A DNA stretch of 64,000 nucleotides from the NCBI GenBank assembly GCA_016842085.1, contig JAEVEX010000006.1, positions 1-64,000 on the forward strand, read 5' to 3'. Below, piece by piece: positions 1 to 8,424 of the stretch (within the stretch, counting starts at the first letter, position 1; every line of letters starts with the position of its first letter). Origin of the DNA: Candidatus Thermoflexus tengchongensis (GTDB taxonomy: Bacteria; Chloroflexota; Anaerolineae; Thermoflexales; Thermoflexaceae). Both the position numbers and the translations under genes were made by a program. The notes below the pieces were generated by a model. The model worked only from the letters and a program-made list of their open reading frames with translations, did no database searches and had not been told where the DNA came from.

Positions 1-126
1 GGGGACAATGTGAATTTGCGGGTGCGGTTGATTGCGCCGGTGGCGATTGAGGAGGGGCTGCGCTTCGCCATCCGGGAAGGCGGGCTGACCGTCGGCGCCG
101 GCGTCGTCACCCGCATCCTGGATTAG
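1..126 (+). CDS. tuf: Elongation factor Tu, C-terminal fragment
   Basis: The open frame entering from the window edge encodes 41 residues ending in [10 protein letters not shown], the typical C-terminus of EF-Tu (domain 3, beta-barrel). EF-Tu delivers aminoacyl-tRNA to the ribosome as a GTP complex. Only the last part is visible, so the GTPase domain cannot be checked. It lies just upstream of rpmG, tRNA-Trp, secE and nusG, the order known from many bacteria, which supports the call. Confidence 0.9.
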   Translation, partial: GDNVNLRVRLIAPVAIEEGLRFAIREGGLTVGAGVVTRILD

Positions 127-195
127 AAGAACGGAAGTCCATCGCCCCCGGGGAAATGCAGGCTGGCCTCGGGTGTTCCGTTCCACCCCCCGGGC

Positions 196-224
196 TGGAC
201 AGAAGAACGAGGTTCTGGTAAAGT
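196..224 (+). promoter_or_regulatory. Candidate sigma-70 promoter for rpmG-trnW-secE
   Basis: TGGACA is followed after exactly 17 bases by TAAAGT, close to the -35/-10 consensus. It lies in the tuf-rpmG gap, about 120 bases before the rpmG start. This is inferred from sequence pattern only. Confidence 0.45.
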
Positions 225-344
225 AAGTCAAGGGTTACACGGTGGGCCTTCTTCCGGAGGCTCGTGGAGCCGGGCCGACCGTCAAAGGGGGCCGGCCCGG
301 CTCCAGGCGGTCATTCTCCATCTTTGAATCGGGCCGAGGCAGCT

Positions 345-506
345 ATGGCGAAAGAAGTCAGGGTAGTAATCACGCTGGCATGCACGGAGTGCAAAGAGCG
401 CAATTACACAACACAGAAGAATCGGAACAACGATCCGAACCGTCTGGAGCTTCGAAAGTATTGCCCGCGATGTCGTAAACATACTTTGCACCGGGAAACC
501 AAGTAA
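345..506 (+). CDS. rpmG: 50S ribosomal protein L33
   Basis: The 53-residue protein starts [17 protein letters not shown] and carries two CxxC pairs (CTEC and CPRC), the zinc-binding form of L33, a small large-subunit protein near the E site. The ORF track opens at 264, but L33 homology begins only at the internal ATG at 345, which gives the normal family length. It sits between tuf and tRNA-Trp, as in other bacteria with the secE-nusG neighbourhood. Confidence 0.92.
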   Translation: MAKEVRVVITLACTECKERNYTTQKNRNNDPNRLELRKYCPRCRKHTLHRETK

Positions 507-529
507 ATTTCCCGGAGGATCGGATTCGC

Positions 530-602
530 AGGCCGGTAGCTCAACAGGCAGAGCAGCGGACTCCAAATCCGCAGGTTCCAGGTTCGAGTCCTGGCCGGCC
601 TG
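530..602 (+). tRNA. trnW: tRNA-Trp (CCA anticodon)
   Basis: A cloverleaf can be drawn. The acceptor stem AGGCCGG pairs fully with CCGGCCT, the D arm is GCTC/GAGC, the anticodon stem is GCGGA/TCCGC around loop CTCCAAA with anticodon CCA, and the T arm CCAGG-TTCGAGT-CCTGG is perfect. The discriminator base is G, as expected for tryptophan. The 3' CCA is not encoded. It lies between rpmG and secE, a classical position. Confidence 0.95.
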
Positions 603-614
603 CCTTGGATTGCC

Positions 615-649
615 CTGGGACACCGTCATACGGTGTCCCAGTTTGTGTT
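615..649 (+). terminator. Hairpin with T-rich tail between tRNA-Trp and secE
   Basis: CTGGGACACCG pairs perfectly with CGGTGTCCCAG around the loop TCATA and is followed by TTTGTGTT. It begins 13 bases after the tRNA. It could be a partial terminator, or a processing or stabilising hairpin that separates the tRNA from the secE-nusG message. Confidence 0.6.
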
Positions 650-681
650 AGGAGTTACACAGCAAAAGGAGTGTATATCCG

Positions 682-990
682 GTGGCGAAGGCTGCAGAAA
701 CCCGGCGATTCTTGCGGGGTGAGTGGGCCCCCCTTCGATATCTGCGAGAGGTTCAGGGGGAGCTCAAGAAAGTCCGCTGGCCAGACCGGGAAGAGCTGTA
801 TCGGTTAACCGGGGTGGTTCTGGCGGTCACAATTGGGATGTCGATCCTCCTGGGGCTGGTGGATTATTTCTTCTTCTGGCTATTCGGTGGAATTTTCACC
901 ACGCCTCAGGATCCTCTGCGATTGGGCATCGCGATTGTGGGTAGTCTGGTGGGTCTGGGTGCCCTTGCTTACGCGTTAACCAGGGATTAG
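682..990 (+). CDS. secE: Preprotein translocase subunit SecE
   Basis: SecE is the small essential clamp of the SecYEG channel in the inner membrane. The 102-residue product has the conserved cytoplasmic amphipathic motif (REVQGELKKVRWPDREEL, residues 22-39) followed by a hydrophobic segment (about 45-70) and a second hydrophobic stretch near the C-terminus (about 82-98). The start is GTG at 682, preceded by an AAAGGAG-like site. It is followed by nusG, the near-universal pairing. Confidence 0.93.
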   Translation: MAKAAETRRFLRGEWAPLRYLREVQGELKKVRWPDREELYRLTGVVLAVTIGMSILLGLVDYFFFWLFGGIFTTPQDPLRLGIAIVGSLVGLGALAYALTRD

Positions 991-1094
991 AGGATCCGGA
1001 TCAGGCAGGAGTGATGGGAGGTCGCTTCCGTCGTCGGAATCTCCTTCCCATATCTGCCAGCAGGGATATCCATACGAGGGGAAGGGATGGGTGT

Positions 1095-1128
1095 GGCTGG
1101 GCGGGGTGTGGGGAAGTCCCGCCCAGCC
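1095..1128 (+). promoter_or_regulatory. Hairpin in the secE-nusG gap
   Basis: GGCTGGGCGGG pairs with CCCGCCCAGCC in the 303-base gap 991-1293, followed by CTGTTTGG. The tail is a poor T-run, so this may be a weak terminator or attenuator. The rest of the gap holds no gene that I can support. Confidence 0.4.
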
Positions 1129-1293
1129 CTGTTTGGCGAAAGGGGAACGCTGCTGGTCTCCTCCTGAGGGCTTTTGGGGCCAGGCCGACGCGGGTAGGAG
1201 ACCTTCTGTGCGCTCCATCTGAACCCGAGTGCATAAATCCTGGCGGTTTTAAGCGAAGTTCTCTTAATTTCTGTCGTTAGAAAAGGGAGACCT

Positions 1294-2001
1294 ATGAACT
1301 GGGAAGAAGAGCGGTCCTTGCCTCAGGAATCCTTTGAAGTAGATGAGGAATCCCTGGAAGAGTTGCTGCGTGAGCTGGAGATCGAGGAACCCCCCACGAC
1401 GTCGATCCGCGATAAAGAGGAGGAGGAGCGCGCGGCGGTTTCCCGGGCGGAGGAGGAAGGCCCGCCGGTGGCCTCTCAGGAACGGGCCTGGTATATTGTG
1501 CATTGTTATGCCGGCTCTGAGCACAAGGTGAAGCACAGCCTGGAGCAGCGGATCGCCTCCCTGGGTATGCAGCACAAGATCTTCAACATCGTGGTCCCGG
1601 AGGAGGAAGAGATCGAGATCCGGGAGGGGAAGAAGCGGCCGGTCCGACGGCGAATTTACCCGGGCTATATCCTGGTGGAGATGATCATGGACGAGGACTC
1701 CTGGGCGGTGGTCCGATTCACGCCTGGAGTCACCGGTTTTGTGGGAATGGGCAATCAACCCACTCCACTGCGCCCGGAGGAGGTCCAGGCGATTTTCAAG
1801 CGCATGGAGAGCAAGGCCCCACGAATTCGCGTCACCTTCAAACCCGGGCAGAAGGTCCGCATCACGGAAGGACCTTTCGCGGATTTTGTGGGGATCGTCG
1901 ACGATATCGATCCGGATAAAGCCAAGGTCCGGGTTCTCGTCTCCTTCTTTGGGCGAGAAACGCCGGTGGAGCTGGATTTTACTCAGGTGGAGAAAATTTA
2001 G
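1294..2001 (+). CDS. nusG: Transcription termination/antitermination protein NusG
   Basis: NusG binds RNA polymerase and links it to Rho or to the ribosome. The NGN domain starts near residue 67 (RAWYIVHCYAGSEHKVKHSL) and the C-terminal KOW domain contains FKPGQKVRITEGPFADFVG. The product is 235 residues, against roughly 180 for ordinary NusG. The excess is an N-terminal extension of about 65 residues that is very rich in Glu and Asp and shows no domain that I recognise. The ATG at 1294 has GGGAGACCT upstream. Confidence 0.95.
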   Translation: MNWEEERSLPQESFEVDEESLEELLRELEIEEPPTTSIRDKEEEERAAVSRAEEEGPPVASQERAWYIVHCYAGSEHKVKHSLEQRIASLGMQHKIFNIVVPEEEEIEIREGKKRPVRRRIYPGYILVEMIMDEDSWAVVRFTPGVTGFVGMGNQPTPLRPEEVQAIFKRMESKAPRIRVTFKPGQKVRITEGPFADFVGIVDDIDPDKAKVRVLVSFFGRETPVELDFTQVEKI

Positions 2002-2198
2002 TCAGGAGTTAGGCAGTTGACCTCTTGCTGAGGGCCTTTTGGGCCGTAGGGGGCGCCTTCGGTGCCTTCCACGGCCTCTCGTTCGAGATGTTTCTTCAGG
2101 TGGGGTTTTTTCATGAGATGCGGGCCCACCAGAGGTGGCCCGCTCTCCACAGAAAGCTTCTCATCTACGGGGCATTTCGTTTCGTAAGGAGATCATCT
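2002..2198 (+). promoter_or_regulatory. nusG-rplK intergenic leader with stem-loops
   Basis: Just after the nusG stop, GTTGACC is followed by a small CCTC-TTGCT-GAGG hairpin and then TTTT. Farther on, GCGGGCCCACC and GGTGGCCCGC (about 2120-2143) form a stronger stem. This is where r-protein autoregulation by L1 occurs in many bacteria. I see no ORF here; the ORF track simply reads upstream into the leader. A role in L1 or L11 control is inference. Confidence 0.4.
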
Positions 2199-2624
2199 AT
2201 GGCGAAGAAGGTCAAAGCGGTCATCAAGCTTCAGATCGAAGCGGGCAAGGCGAACCCGGCACCTCCAATTGGGCCGACTCTGGCCCCTCATGGGGTCAAT
2301 GTGATGGCGTTTTGTAAGGAATACAACGCCCGCACGGCGCACATGGCCGGCCAGATTGTGCCGGTGGAGGTCACGATCTACACGGATGGCTCCTTCACGA
2401 TGGAGCTCAAGACTCCGCCGGTGTCTGATCTTCTCCGTCGAGCAGCCGGCATCGAGAAAGGCTCCTCGGAGCCGAACCGGCAGATCGTCGGTCGGATCAC
2501 CCGACAGCAGCTCCGGGAGATCGCGGAGCTTAAAATGAAGGATCTGAACACGGAGGACATCGAGGCGGCTATGCGGATGATCGCCGGCACGGCCCGTAGT
2601 ATGGGGATCCAGATCGTGGATTAG
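2199..2624 (+). CDS. rplK: 50S ribosomal protein L11
   Basis: L11 forms the GTPase-associated stalk base and contacts 23S rRNA and elongation factors. The 141-residue protein starts [20 protein letters not shown], contains the conserved [17 protein letters not shown] segment, and ends in the rRNA-binding domain ([12 protein letters not shown]). The ORF track opens at 2025, but the family start is the ATG at 2199, with TAAGGAG a few bases before. It is followed by rplA. Confidence 0.96.
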   Translation: MAKKVKAVIKLQIEAGKANPAPPIGPTLAPHGVNVMAFCKEYNARTAHMAGQIVPVEVTIYTDGSFTMELKTPPVSDLLRRAAGIEKGSSEPNRQIVGRITRQQLREIAELKMKDLNTEDIEAAMRMIAGTARSMGIQIVD

Positions 2625-2747
2625 ACGTTACGCCGTTGACCCCCTTTGCGGGGGCTATTCTATCTCCTGGGATGGGGCAGCGGCGGATATCCGGATGAAG
2701 ATGTGGGAGGGCCGGAACGGCCCGTGCGCACCACAGGAGGCTCAAAA

Positions 2748-3467
2748 ATGGGCGAACGAGGGAAGAAATATCTGGAGGCGTTGAAGAAGGTGGATCGGGA
2801 GCGCCTCTATTCTCCGCGCGAGGCGCTGGAGCTGGTCAAGGAGACCAGCTACACCCGATTCGATGGCACGGTTGAGGTTCACATGCGTCTGGGGGTGGAT
2901 CCGCGCCATGCGGACCAGCAGGTGCGTGGGGTGGTTGTTCTTCCCCACGGGCTGGGCAAGCAGGTCCGTGTTCTGGTGTTCGCGGCCGGGGAGGCCGCGC
3001 GGATCGCCCAGGAGGCCGGTGCGGATTACATCATCAGCGATGATGAAGGGATCAAACGGATCCAGGAGGGATGGACGGACTTCGATGTGGCCATCGCGAC
3101 GCCAGATATGATGCCGAAGGTCGGCCGATTGGGACGGATCCTGGGCCCCCGCGGGTTGATGCCGAACCCCCGGGCGGGCACGGTGGTGAATCCGGAGGAT
3201 CTTCCCCGGGCGATCCGGGAGGCGAAAGCGGGCCGGGTGGAGTTCCGGGTGGATAAGACCGCCAACCTCCACGTGCCCATCGGCAAGGTCAGTTTCTCGG
3301 TGGATCAACTGCTGGAGAATTTCGCAGCCCTGATGGACGCGGTGAAGAAAGCCCGACCCTCCGGGTTGAAGGGACCCTACATCCGAAAGGTGGTCGTCAG
3401 CGCGACCATGGGGCCCGGCATCAAAGTGGATCCGGTGGCTGCTCAGTCTCTGGAAATCGCTGCCTGA
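2748..3467 (+). CDS. rplA: 50S ribosomal protein L1
   Basis: L1 is the 23S rRNA L1-stalk protein and often a translational repressor of its own operon. The 239-residue product begins [20 protein letters not shown] and includes the signatures [21 protein letters not shown] and [14 protein letters not shown]. The true start is the ATG at 2748 behind CAGGAGG, not the ORF-track start at 2646. The 123-base gap after rplK contains another GTTGACC plus CCCCC-TTTGC-GGGGG hairpin. Confidence 0.96.
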   Translation: MGERGKKYLEALKKVDRERLYSPREALELVKETSYTRFDGTVEVHMRLGVDPRHADQQVRGVVVLPHGLGKQVRVLVFAAGEAARIAQEAGADYIISDDEGIKRIQEGWTDFDVAIATPDMMPKVGRLGRILGPRGLMPNPRAGTVVNPEDLPRAIREAKAGRVEFRVDKTANLHVPIGKVSFSVDQLLENFAALMDAVKKARPSGLKGPYIRKVVVSATMGPGIKVDPVAAQSLEIAA

Positions 3468-3863
3468 TGGAGAAGGGGAATGCGTTTCGGGCTGGGCTGA
3501 CTGCCTCCGGCTGCCGGCCCAGTCCCCGGATATAACTGTCTGATCTGACCCCTGCCGTTGAAATCAGGTGCGCTTTCGCTTAATGGGGTAGATCCCCGCC
3601 TGTCGAGGCAGGGCGCAGAACGAACCTTCCCTCGTCGATCGGGAATCGGCGAGAGGGTTGCCGGTGCGCCCCTGCCTGGACTGGCGGGGGCGCACCGGTT
3701 TTTTGTATTCATAGCTTGCGCGGTCGGTGGTCGCTCCATTCGAGCGGCCCCTAATCCCCGGATTGCCCGGGGAGAGGCCATCCACACCGGAGAAAGCAAA
3801 ATACGTTCCGACCCTGCAGGAAAACCGGTGGCGCAACTGCTAACTTATTCGAGGAGGTGGGGC
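3468..3863 (+). promoter_or_regulatory. rplJ leader (L10 leader-like) with attenuator
   Basis: A gene-free leader of nearly 400 bases precedes rplJ. It contains a strong intrinsic terminator (3661-3704): CCGGTGCGCCCCTGCC pairs with GGCGGGGGCGCACCGG apart from one wobble, followed by six Ts. Upstream segments (such as CCCTCGTCG/CGGCGAGAGGG) could form an alternative structure. L10 leaders in other bacteria bind L10-L12 and control rplJL. That equivalence here is inferred from position and structure. Confidence 0.6.
3661..3704 (+). terminator. Intrinsic terminator/attenuator upstream of rplJ
   Basis: A 16-bp stem with a six-base loop (TGGACT) is followed by TTTTTT. It lies 160 bases before the rplJ start, so it can either end the rplKA message or attenuate rplJL. 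Confidence 0.75.
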
Positions 3864-4403
3864 TTGCCGTTTACGCGCGCTGAGAAGGAACAGATGATCG
3901 CGCAGTATCGGGAGCTGCTCTCCCACAGCCAGGCCCTGATCCTTGCGGACTACCAGGGGCTGGACGCGCAGGGCATGTATCGGCTTCGCCAGAAGGTCAA
4001 GAAGTCCGGTGGGGCGTTCCATGTCACGAAGAACACGCTCCTCCGTATCGCCCTGCAGCAGGCCGGGTGGATCGTGCCGGAGGATCTGCTGGAAGGCCCC
4101 ACGGCGGCGGCCTTCTGCCTGGAGGATCCTCCTGCGGTCGCTAAAGCGCTGCTGGAGTTCGCCGAGGAAAGCAAGGTCCTCAAGATCAAGGGCGGGCTGC
4201 TGGATGGGCGCCGGCTGCGCCCGGAGGATGTGAAGGCGCTTTCCGAATTGCCGCCGCGACCAGTGGTGCTGGGCCAGGTCCTGGGGGCGATCCAGGCCCC
4301 GGCGGCCCACCTGGCCGGCGTGCTGACCGCTGTTCTGCAGCAGGTCGTCGGCGTGCTGCAGGCGCGGGCCGATCAACTGAAAGAGACTTCCCAAACCGCT
4401 TAA
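3864..4403 (+). CDS. rplJ: 50S ribosomal protein L10
   Basis: L10 anchors L7/L12 dimers to the ribosome stalk. The 179-residue product begins (TTG start) [18 protein letters not shown] and has the family core ([31 protein letters not shown]). The TTG at 3864 is chosen because GAGGAGGTGGGG lies directly before it and L10 proteins begin a few residues before the TRAEK motif. The ORF track start at 3558 lies inside the structured leader. It is cotranscribed with rplL, 22 bases downstream. Confidence 0.93.
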   Translation: MPFTRAEKEQMIAQYRELLSHSQALILADYQGLDAQGMYRLRQKVKKSGGAFHVTKNTLLRIALQQAGWIVPEDLLEGPTAAAFCLEDPPAVAKALLEFAEESKVLKIKGGLLDGRRLRPEDVKALSELPPRPVVLGQVLGAIQAPAAHLAGVLTAVLQQVVGVLQARADQLKETSQTA

Positions 4404-4425
4404 ATCCTCTGGAGGTGATTTTCCC

Positions 4426-4818
4426 ATGGCGGATCTTCAGAAGCTGGTCGAGGAGTTGAGCAGCCTGACTTTGCTGGAAGCCGTGGAGCTTGTGAAGTTG
4501 CTGGAGGAGCGCTGGGGCGTGAAGGCGGCCGCTCCTGTCGCTGTTGCCGCTGCTGTCCCGGCTGCGGCCCCCGGTGCCCCGGCTGCCGCCCCGGCCGTTG
4601 AGGAGAAAACGGAGTTCGATGTGATCCTCAAGGAGGTCGGGCCGAAGAAGATCGAGGTAATCAAGGTGGTGCGCCAGCTGACCAACCTGGGCCTCAAAGA
4701 GGCCAAGGATCTGGTCGAGGCCGCCCCCAAGCCGGTCCTCGAGGGCGTCAGCAAGGAAGTGGCTCAGGACGCCAAGGCGAAGCTGGAGGCCGTGGGCGCT
4801 GTCGTGGAGATCAAGTGA
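4426..4818 (+). CDS. rplL: 50S ribosomal protein L7/L12
   Basis: This 130-residue stalk protein has an N-terminal dimerisation helix ([20 protein letters not shown]), an Ala/Pro-rich hinge of about 25 residues, and the C-terminal factor-binding domain ([24 protein letters not shown]). It recruits GTPase factors to the ribosome. Start ATG 4426 follows CTGGAGGTGATTTTCCC. Confidence 0.97.
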   Translation: MADLQKLVEELSSLTLLEAVELVKLLEERWGVKAAAPVAVAAAVPAAAPGAPAAAPAVEEKTEFDVILKEVGPKKIEVIKVVRQLTNLGLKEAKDLVEAAPKPVLEGVSKEVAQDAKAKLEAVGAVVEIK

Positions 4819-4858
4819 AGCCACGCAGCGTGGAGAGGGGGTGTCAGGAAAGCGAAAT

Positions 4859-4891
4859 CGTGGGGCGGGCAACTTCACCGCCCGCCCCACG
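4859..4891. terminator. Bidirectional hairpin between rplL and GH5-like gene
   Basis: CGTGGGGCGGGC pairs perfectly (12 bp) with GCCCGCCCCACG around a 9-base loop. It lies between converging genes and probably ends both transcripts. Neither side has a long T-tract. Confidence 0.6.
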
Positions 4892-4952
4892 ATCCCCCCG
4901 AACCCGGTCTGTGGGCGAAGGGCGGCCAGACCGTGGGCCTTCCCTGTTCGCG

Positions 4953-6182
4953 TCAGCCATGGGCGGAATCGCCCGCTTGCAGAAACCGCGCATAGAGCTC
5001 ACGTAAGGCGTCCCCGGGACGCGCCTCGTAATCCTCGGGCACCGGCAATGGGGCCGGAGGAGAAACGACCGGGCGCTTCCGGGCGGCGAAGCGGGCGACG
5101 GCTTCCACGGCGGGTTTTCGGCTCCCATCCGGCCGCAGCAACCCGAAGTGCCGCTCGTGCACCAGCCGGTCGCACGGGGGGCGATCCCACAGATCCGGAT
5201 GGTAATCACTGAAACACCAGATGAACGCCCCCAGCGCTCCTGCCTGATACAGGGCCTCCAGCGCTCGCTCCAGGAAAGCAGCTGCTTCCTCTTCCGAAAT
5301 GAGGGTTACCTCAAGGGAGCGATCTTCCAGCCGGATCGGAACCTTATAGGTGGGTTGACCTGGTGGGGCCGTGGGCAGCCCGAACTCTTCGAAGAGCACG
5401 GGTTTCCCACCCAGGCTGGCGGTGAGACGCGTCAGGAAGGCCAGCGCCTGCTCATCCAGCGGATGCCGCGCCCATCGGGCGTAAACCGGGTAGCCGTGCA
5501 TGCAAAGGAAATCCAGCATGGGCGCCAGGGTGCGGATCCGAAATCCCAGATCTTCCTCCAGGACCGGGCTATGGAAGCCGATGGTGATGGGATGTGCTGG
5601 GTCAAACGCCCGAAGGGCCTGGGTCAGGGTGGATAGCCAGCGGGCCGCCGCCTCCGGCGTGCGGGGGCGTAACACGAGATCCGGCTCGTTCCCCAGATCC
5701 CAGGCGAGCAGGGCTGGGTGATCTCGCAATGCCTGTGCCGCCGCTTCCAGCATCCGAACCTGGGCTTCCAGGGCGAGGGGATCCTCGTAAAGATCCCGAA
5801 GGCGTCCTTTCACCGTGCGCCCGCCTGCGATCAGGCGAAAGCGGGGATCGCTTTCCCGCTCCCCGTTGAGCAACCACGGTGGCAACCAGTTAACCCCGCT
5901 CATATGGCCGGTGAACAACGTAACGATCACCCGCAGCCCATGCATGTGGGCCAGGTCCAGGACCTGACGGAGACGCTCGAGCATCCGTGGATCCACGGCA
6001 TGAGGTTCGGGCATGAAATCTTCCCACATGAGGAAGATGCGGACCCCATCCAGATGCCACGAGGCGATCTCCGCCATATCGGCCCGGACTTCTTCGGGGT
6101 CAAATTGTTTCCACCAGAACATCGCTTTGGTGCGCGGCCAGTAATTCACGCCGACCAGAAAATGAAAACCCCATGCCGCCAT
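4953..6182 (-). CDS. GH5-like glycoside hydrolase (putative mannanase/mannosidase)
   Basis: The protein (about 409 residues) is a TIM-barrel glycosidase. It starts near FHFLVGVNYWPR, has the acid/base motif DLGNEP and the nucleophile motif LFEEFGLP, matching clan GH-A and resembling GH5 endo-mannanases. No signal peptide is visible, so it should act in the cytoplasm on imported oligosaccharides. The ATG at 6182 is preferred over the TTG at 6206 because GGAGGG lies just before it. It is the last gene of the operon with GH130 and the Opp-type transporter. Beta-mannan specificity is inference. Confidence 0.72.
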   Translation of the reverse strand: MAAWGFHFLVGVNYWPRTKAMFWWKQFDPEEVRADMAEIASWHLDGVRIFLMWEDFMPEPHAVDPRMLERLRQVLDLAHMHGLRVIVTLFTGHMSGVNWLPPWLLNGERESDPRFRLIAGGRTVKGRLRDLYEDPLALEAQVRMLEAAAQALRDHPALLAWDLGNEPDLVLRPRTPEAAARWLSTLTQALRAFDPAHPITIGFHSPVLEEDLGFRIRTLAPMLDFLCMHGYPVYARWARHPLDEQALAFLTRLTASLGGKPVLFEEFGLPTAPPGQPTYKVPIRLEDRSLEVTLISEEEAAAFLERALEALYQAGALGAFIWCFSDYHPDLWDRPPCDRLVHERHFGLLRPDGSRKPAVEAVARFAARKRPVVSPPAPLPVPEDYEARPGDALRELYARFLQAGDSAHG

Positions 6183-6202
6183 CGGCGTTCCCTCCACAAG
6201 AA

Positions 6203-7078
6203 TCAACGTCCCCGGCAGAATCGTTCCACATCTTCTTTCTGAACTGTCGCCACCCCGATCACCGTATCAGCCCCGCCGTAGTAAACATAATATGTGCCAT
6301 CAATCTCCACGGCTCCACATGTGAAAACCACATTGGGGACCTGTCCCTCCCGTTCCCATGGGGTTTCCGGGGAAAGAATGGGTGCTTCCTGGCGTCGGAT
6401 CACCCGGGCGGGATCTTCCAGATCCAGGAGGGCGATCCCGAGCCGATACACCCGATCATCATCCACCCCATGGTAGAAGAGCAGCCAGCCCCATTCCGTC
6501 CGGATCGGTTGCGCGCCAGCTCCGATCTTCCAGGACTCCCAGGTCCCCGGACGGGGCCGCATGATCACCTGATGATCCGTCCAGTGGATCAGATCGTCCG
6601 AATAGGCGAGCCAGATGTCCGGGGGTCTCCGATGGAGCATCGCATACCGCCCGTTGATCTTCTCCGGGAAGAGGGCCGCATCCTTGTTGTCTTCATCCGG
6701 AAGAAGAATCCCGTGTCGCGTCCAGGTGATGAAGTTCGTGGTGGAGGCCATGGAGATCCGGACCTCGGACCCAGAGTAGGCGGTGTAAAGGACATAGAAT
6801 TTCCCTTCCAGCCACGTAATGCGCGGATCCTCCACCCCCCGGGCTTCCCAGGGCGCAGCCGGGCTCAGGACCGGCTGGTCCAGCCGGTAAAAGGTGAGGC
6901 CATCCGGGCTGACCGCATACCCCAGGCGGGAGATCATATCCTCGCCCATGGCCCGGTAGAGCATGTGAACCAGGCCGTTATGATAGACAACGCCGGCGTT
7001 AAAGACATAGCGGGACTCCCATGGATGATGGGGCAGGGGTTTCAGGATGGGTTCAGGATGACGGGTGAGATGAAGCAT
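6203..7078 (-). CDS. GH130 family glycoside phosphorylase
   Basis: The product (about 291 residues) is a five-bladed beta-propeller enzyme of the GH130 type. Motifs include VFNAGVVYHNGLVHMLYRA, GVEDPRITWLEGKFYVLYTA and YVYYGGADTVIGVA. GH130 enzymes phosphorolyse beta-1,4- or 1,2-mannosides such as mannosyl-glucose and manno-oligosaccharides, giving mannose-1-phosphate. The ATG at 7078 follows AGGAGGG and is preferred to upstream starts. The pairing with a GH5-like gene and an oligosaccharide-type importer supports a mannoside pathway. The exact linkage cannot be read from sequence. Confidence 0.85.
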   Translation of the reverse strand: MLHLTRHPEPILKPLPHHPWESRYVFNAGVVYHNGLVHMLYRAMGEDMISRLGYAVSPDGLTFYRLDQPVLSPAAPWEARGVEDPRITWLEGKFYVLYTAYSGSEVRISMASTTNFITWTRHGILLPDEDNKDAALFPEKINGRYAMLHRRPPDIWLAYSDDLIHWTDHQVIMRPRPGTWESWKIGAGAQPIRTEWGWLLFYHGVDDDRVYRLGIALLDLEDPARVIRRQEAPILSPETPWEREGQVPNVVFTCGAVEIDGTYYVYYGGADTVIGVATVQKEDVERFCRGR

Positions 7079-7298
7079 CGGAGCCCTCCTCATGATCGTG
7101 TTGAGATGGGATACGGCGGGCAACCTCCCGCCGGATGGACCAGACCAGAAGCGCCAGGAATCCCCCGCTGATCAGCAGAGCCAGAACATCCACCACGAAG
7201 GCGGGAGATCCGGGTGACAGGAAGGGAAGCGCCATCAGGGCAAGCAGGAACAGCGTCAGGCCCATGGTGAAGGCGAGGCGGCTGAGGGCGGGCGCCAT
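7053..7298 (-). CDS. Small two-helix membrane protein
   Basis: An 81-residue ORF overlaps the end of oppF and the start of the GH130 gene. It has two hydrophobic segments (LAFTMGLTLFLLALMALPFL and VVDVLALLISGGFLALLVW) and a charged tail. The ATG at 7298 has GGAG upstream with good spacing. I do not recognise the family. Tight packing in the operon and two clear membrane helices suggest a real gene, perhaps a transporter accessory. Confidence 0.6.
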   Translation of the reverse strand: MAPALSRLAFTMGLTLFLLALMALPFLSPGSPAFVVDVLALLISGGFLALLVWSIRREVARRIPSQHDHEEGSDASSHPSS

Positions 7299-8287
7299 GG
7301 GGGGATCTCCTGAGCGAAATGGCAGGCCACCTGGTGATCGGCCGGACCTTCCAGGGCAGGTGGGGTCTCCCGACAGATCGGTTGGGCGTAAGGGCAGCGC
7401 GGATGGAAGCGACAGCCGGAGGGCGGCCGTCGCGGATCCGGCGGATCGATCTCCTGAAGCGCCACCGGGCGGGTCGCCTGTGCGATCCGGGGATCCGGGA
7501 CGGGAACTGCGGAGAGAAGGGCCTGGAGATAGGGATGACGGGGGTTCTCCAGGACCCTGCGGAAGGCACCGTGCTCCACGATCTTCCCCAGATACATGAC
7601 CGCCAGCTGCCCTTCCTCCGCCAGGTATCGGGCGGTTGCCAAGTCGTGGGTGATATAGAGGATGGCGATGCCCAGGCGGCGGTTCAGCTCGCGCAGCAGC
7701 TGCAGGATGGAGAGCCGTAGCGAGACATCGATCATGGAGACCGGCTCGTCGGCCACGATCAGGCACGGCTGCACCGTGAGCGCCCGGGCGAGGAGCACGC
7801 GCTGGCGCTGGCCCCCGCTCAGCTGATGGGGATATTTATCCAGGAACAGCTCCGGCGGCGTCAGCCCGACCTGTTCCAGGAGCTCCGCTGCCCGCTCGCG
7901 GGCCTCCCGTTCATTCCGGGCGATCCGGTGGTGAAGAAGAGGGGCCTTTAATGATTGATAAACCGTGCGGACCGGGTTCAGGGCGGCGAAGGCGTCCTGA
8001 TGCACCAGCTGGACAGCCCGCCGGTATTTGAGGAAAGTGCGACGATCCATGGCCCATAGATCCTGTCCCTGGAAAAGGATGCGCCCCCGGGTCGGTCGGT
8101 AGAGGCCCGCCACCAGTTTGCCCAGGGTGGTTTTCCCGCTTCCGGTTTCCCCGACCAGCGCCAGGATCCCGCCCTCGGGGATCGTCAGCGATACCCCAGC
8201 GACTGCCTCCACCCGCTCCCGCGAGAGCCATCCTCGTCGGAAGATCAGCCAGACCTCTTCCAGCGCAACCAGTGTTCGGTTCCTCAT
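7256..8287 (-). CDS. Oligopeptide/oligosaccharide ABC transporter ATPase (OppF/DppF type)
   Basis: The product has Walker A GETGSGKTTLGK, signature LSGGQRQRVLLARAL, Walker B CLIVADEPVSMID, and the C-terminal OppF zone with a CRFHPRCPYAQPIC cysteine motif (CxnCP..C, an Fe-S or metal motif typical of the family). It powers import together with the OppD-like ATPase encoded just upstream. The start is uncertain: the ATG at 8287 fits homology, while a GTG at 8386 would add 33 unlike residues. The D at the Walker B end precedes S rather than the usual A, a mild change. Confidence 0.88.
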   Translation of the reverse strand: MRNRTLVALEEVWLIFRRGWLSRERVEAVAGVSLTIPEGGILALVGETGSGKTTLGKLVAGLYRPTRGRILFQGQDLWAMDRRTFLKYRRAVQLVHQDAFAALNPVRTVYQSLKAPLLHHRIARNEREARERAAELLEQVGLTPPELFLDKYPHQLSGGQRQRVLLARALTVQPCLIVADEPVSMIDVSLRLSILQLLRELNRRLGIAILYITHDLATARYLAEEGQLAVMYLGKIVEHGAFRRVLENPRHPYLQALLSAVPVPDPRIAQATRPVALQEIDPPDPRRPPSGCRFHPRCPYAQPICRETPPALEGPADHQVACHFAQEIPPWRPPSAASPSPWA

Positions 8288-8424
8288 ATGGGGCTCTCTG
8301 AGCCTTTGTTCTACAGGACTCACACCGTTGGGCTTGAATGGCGGAGGCGAGATAGCCCCTTTATCCTTGAACTCCTGAAGGGGCACAGCCGGCCTTTCTC
8401 TGAGAGCTTTTAAGGTTGTTAGCC

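Noticed and set aside
242-478. ORFs overlapping rpmG in other frames
   Set aside because: They lack family features, while the L33 frame is clear.
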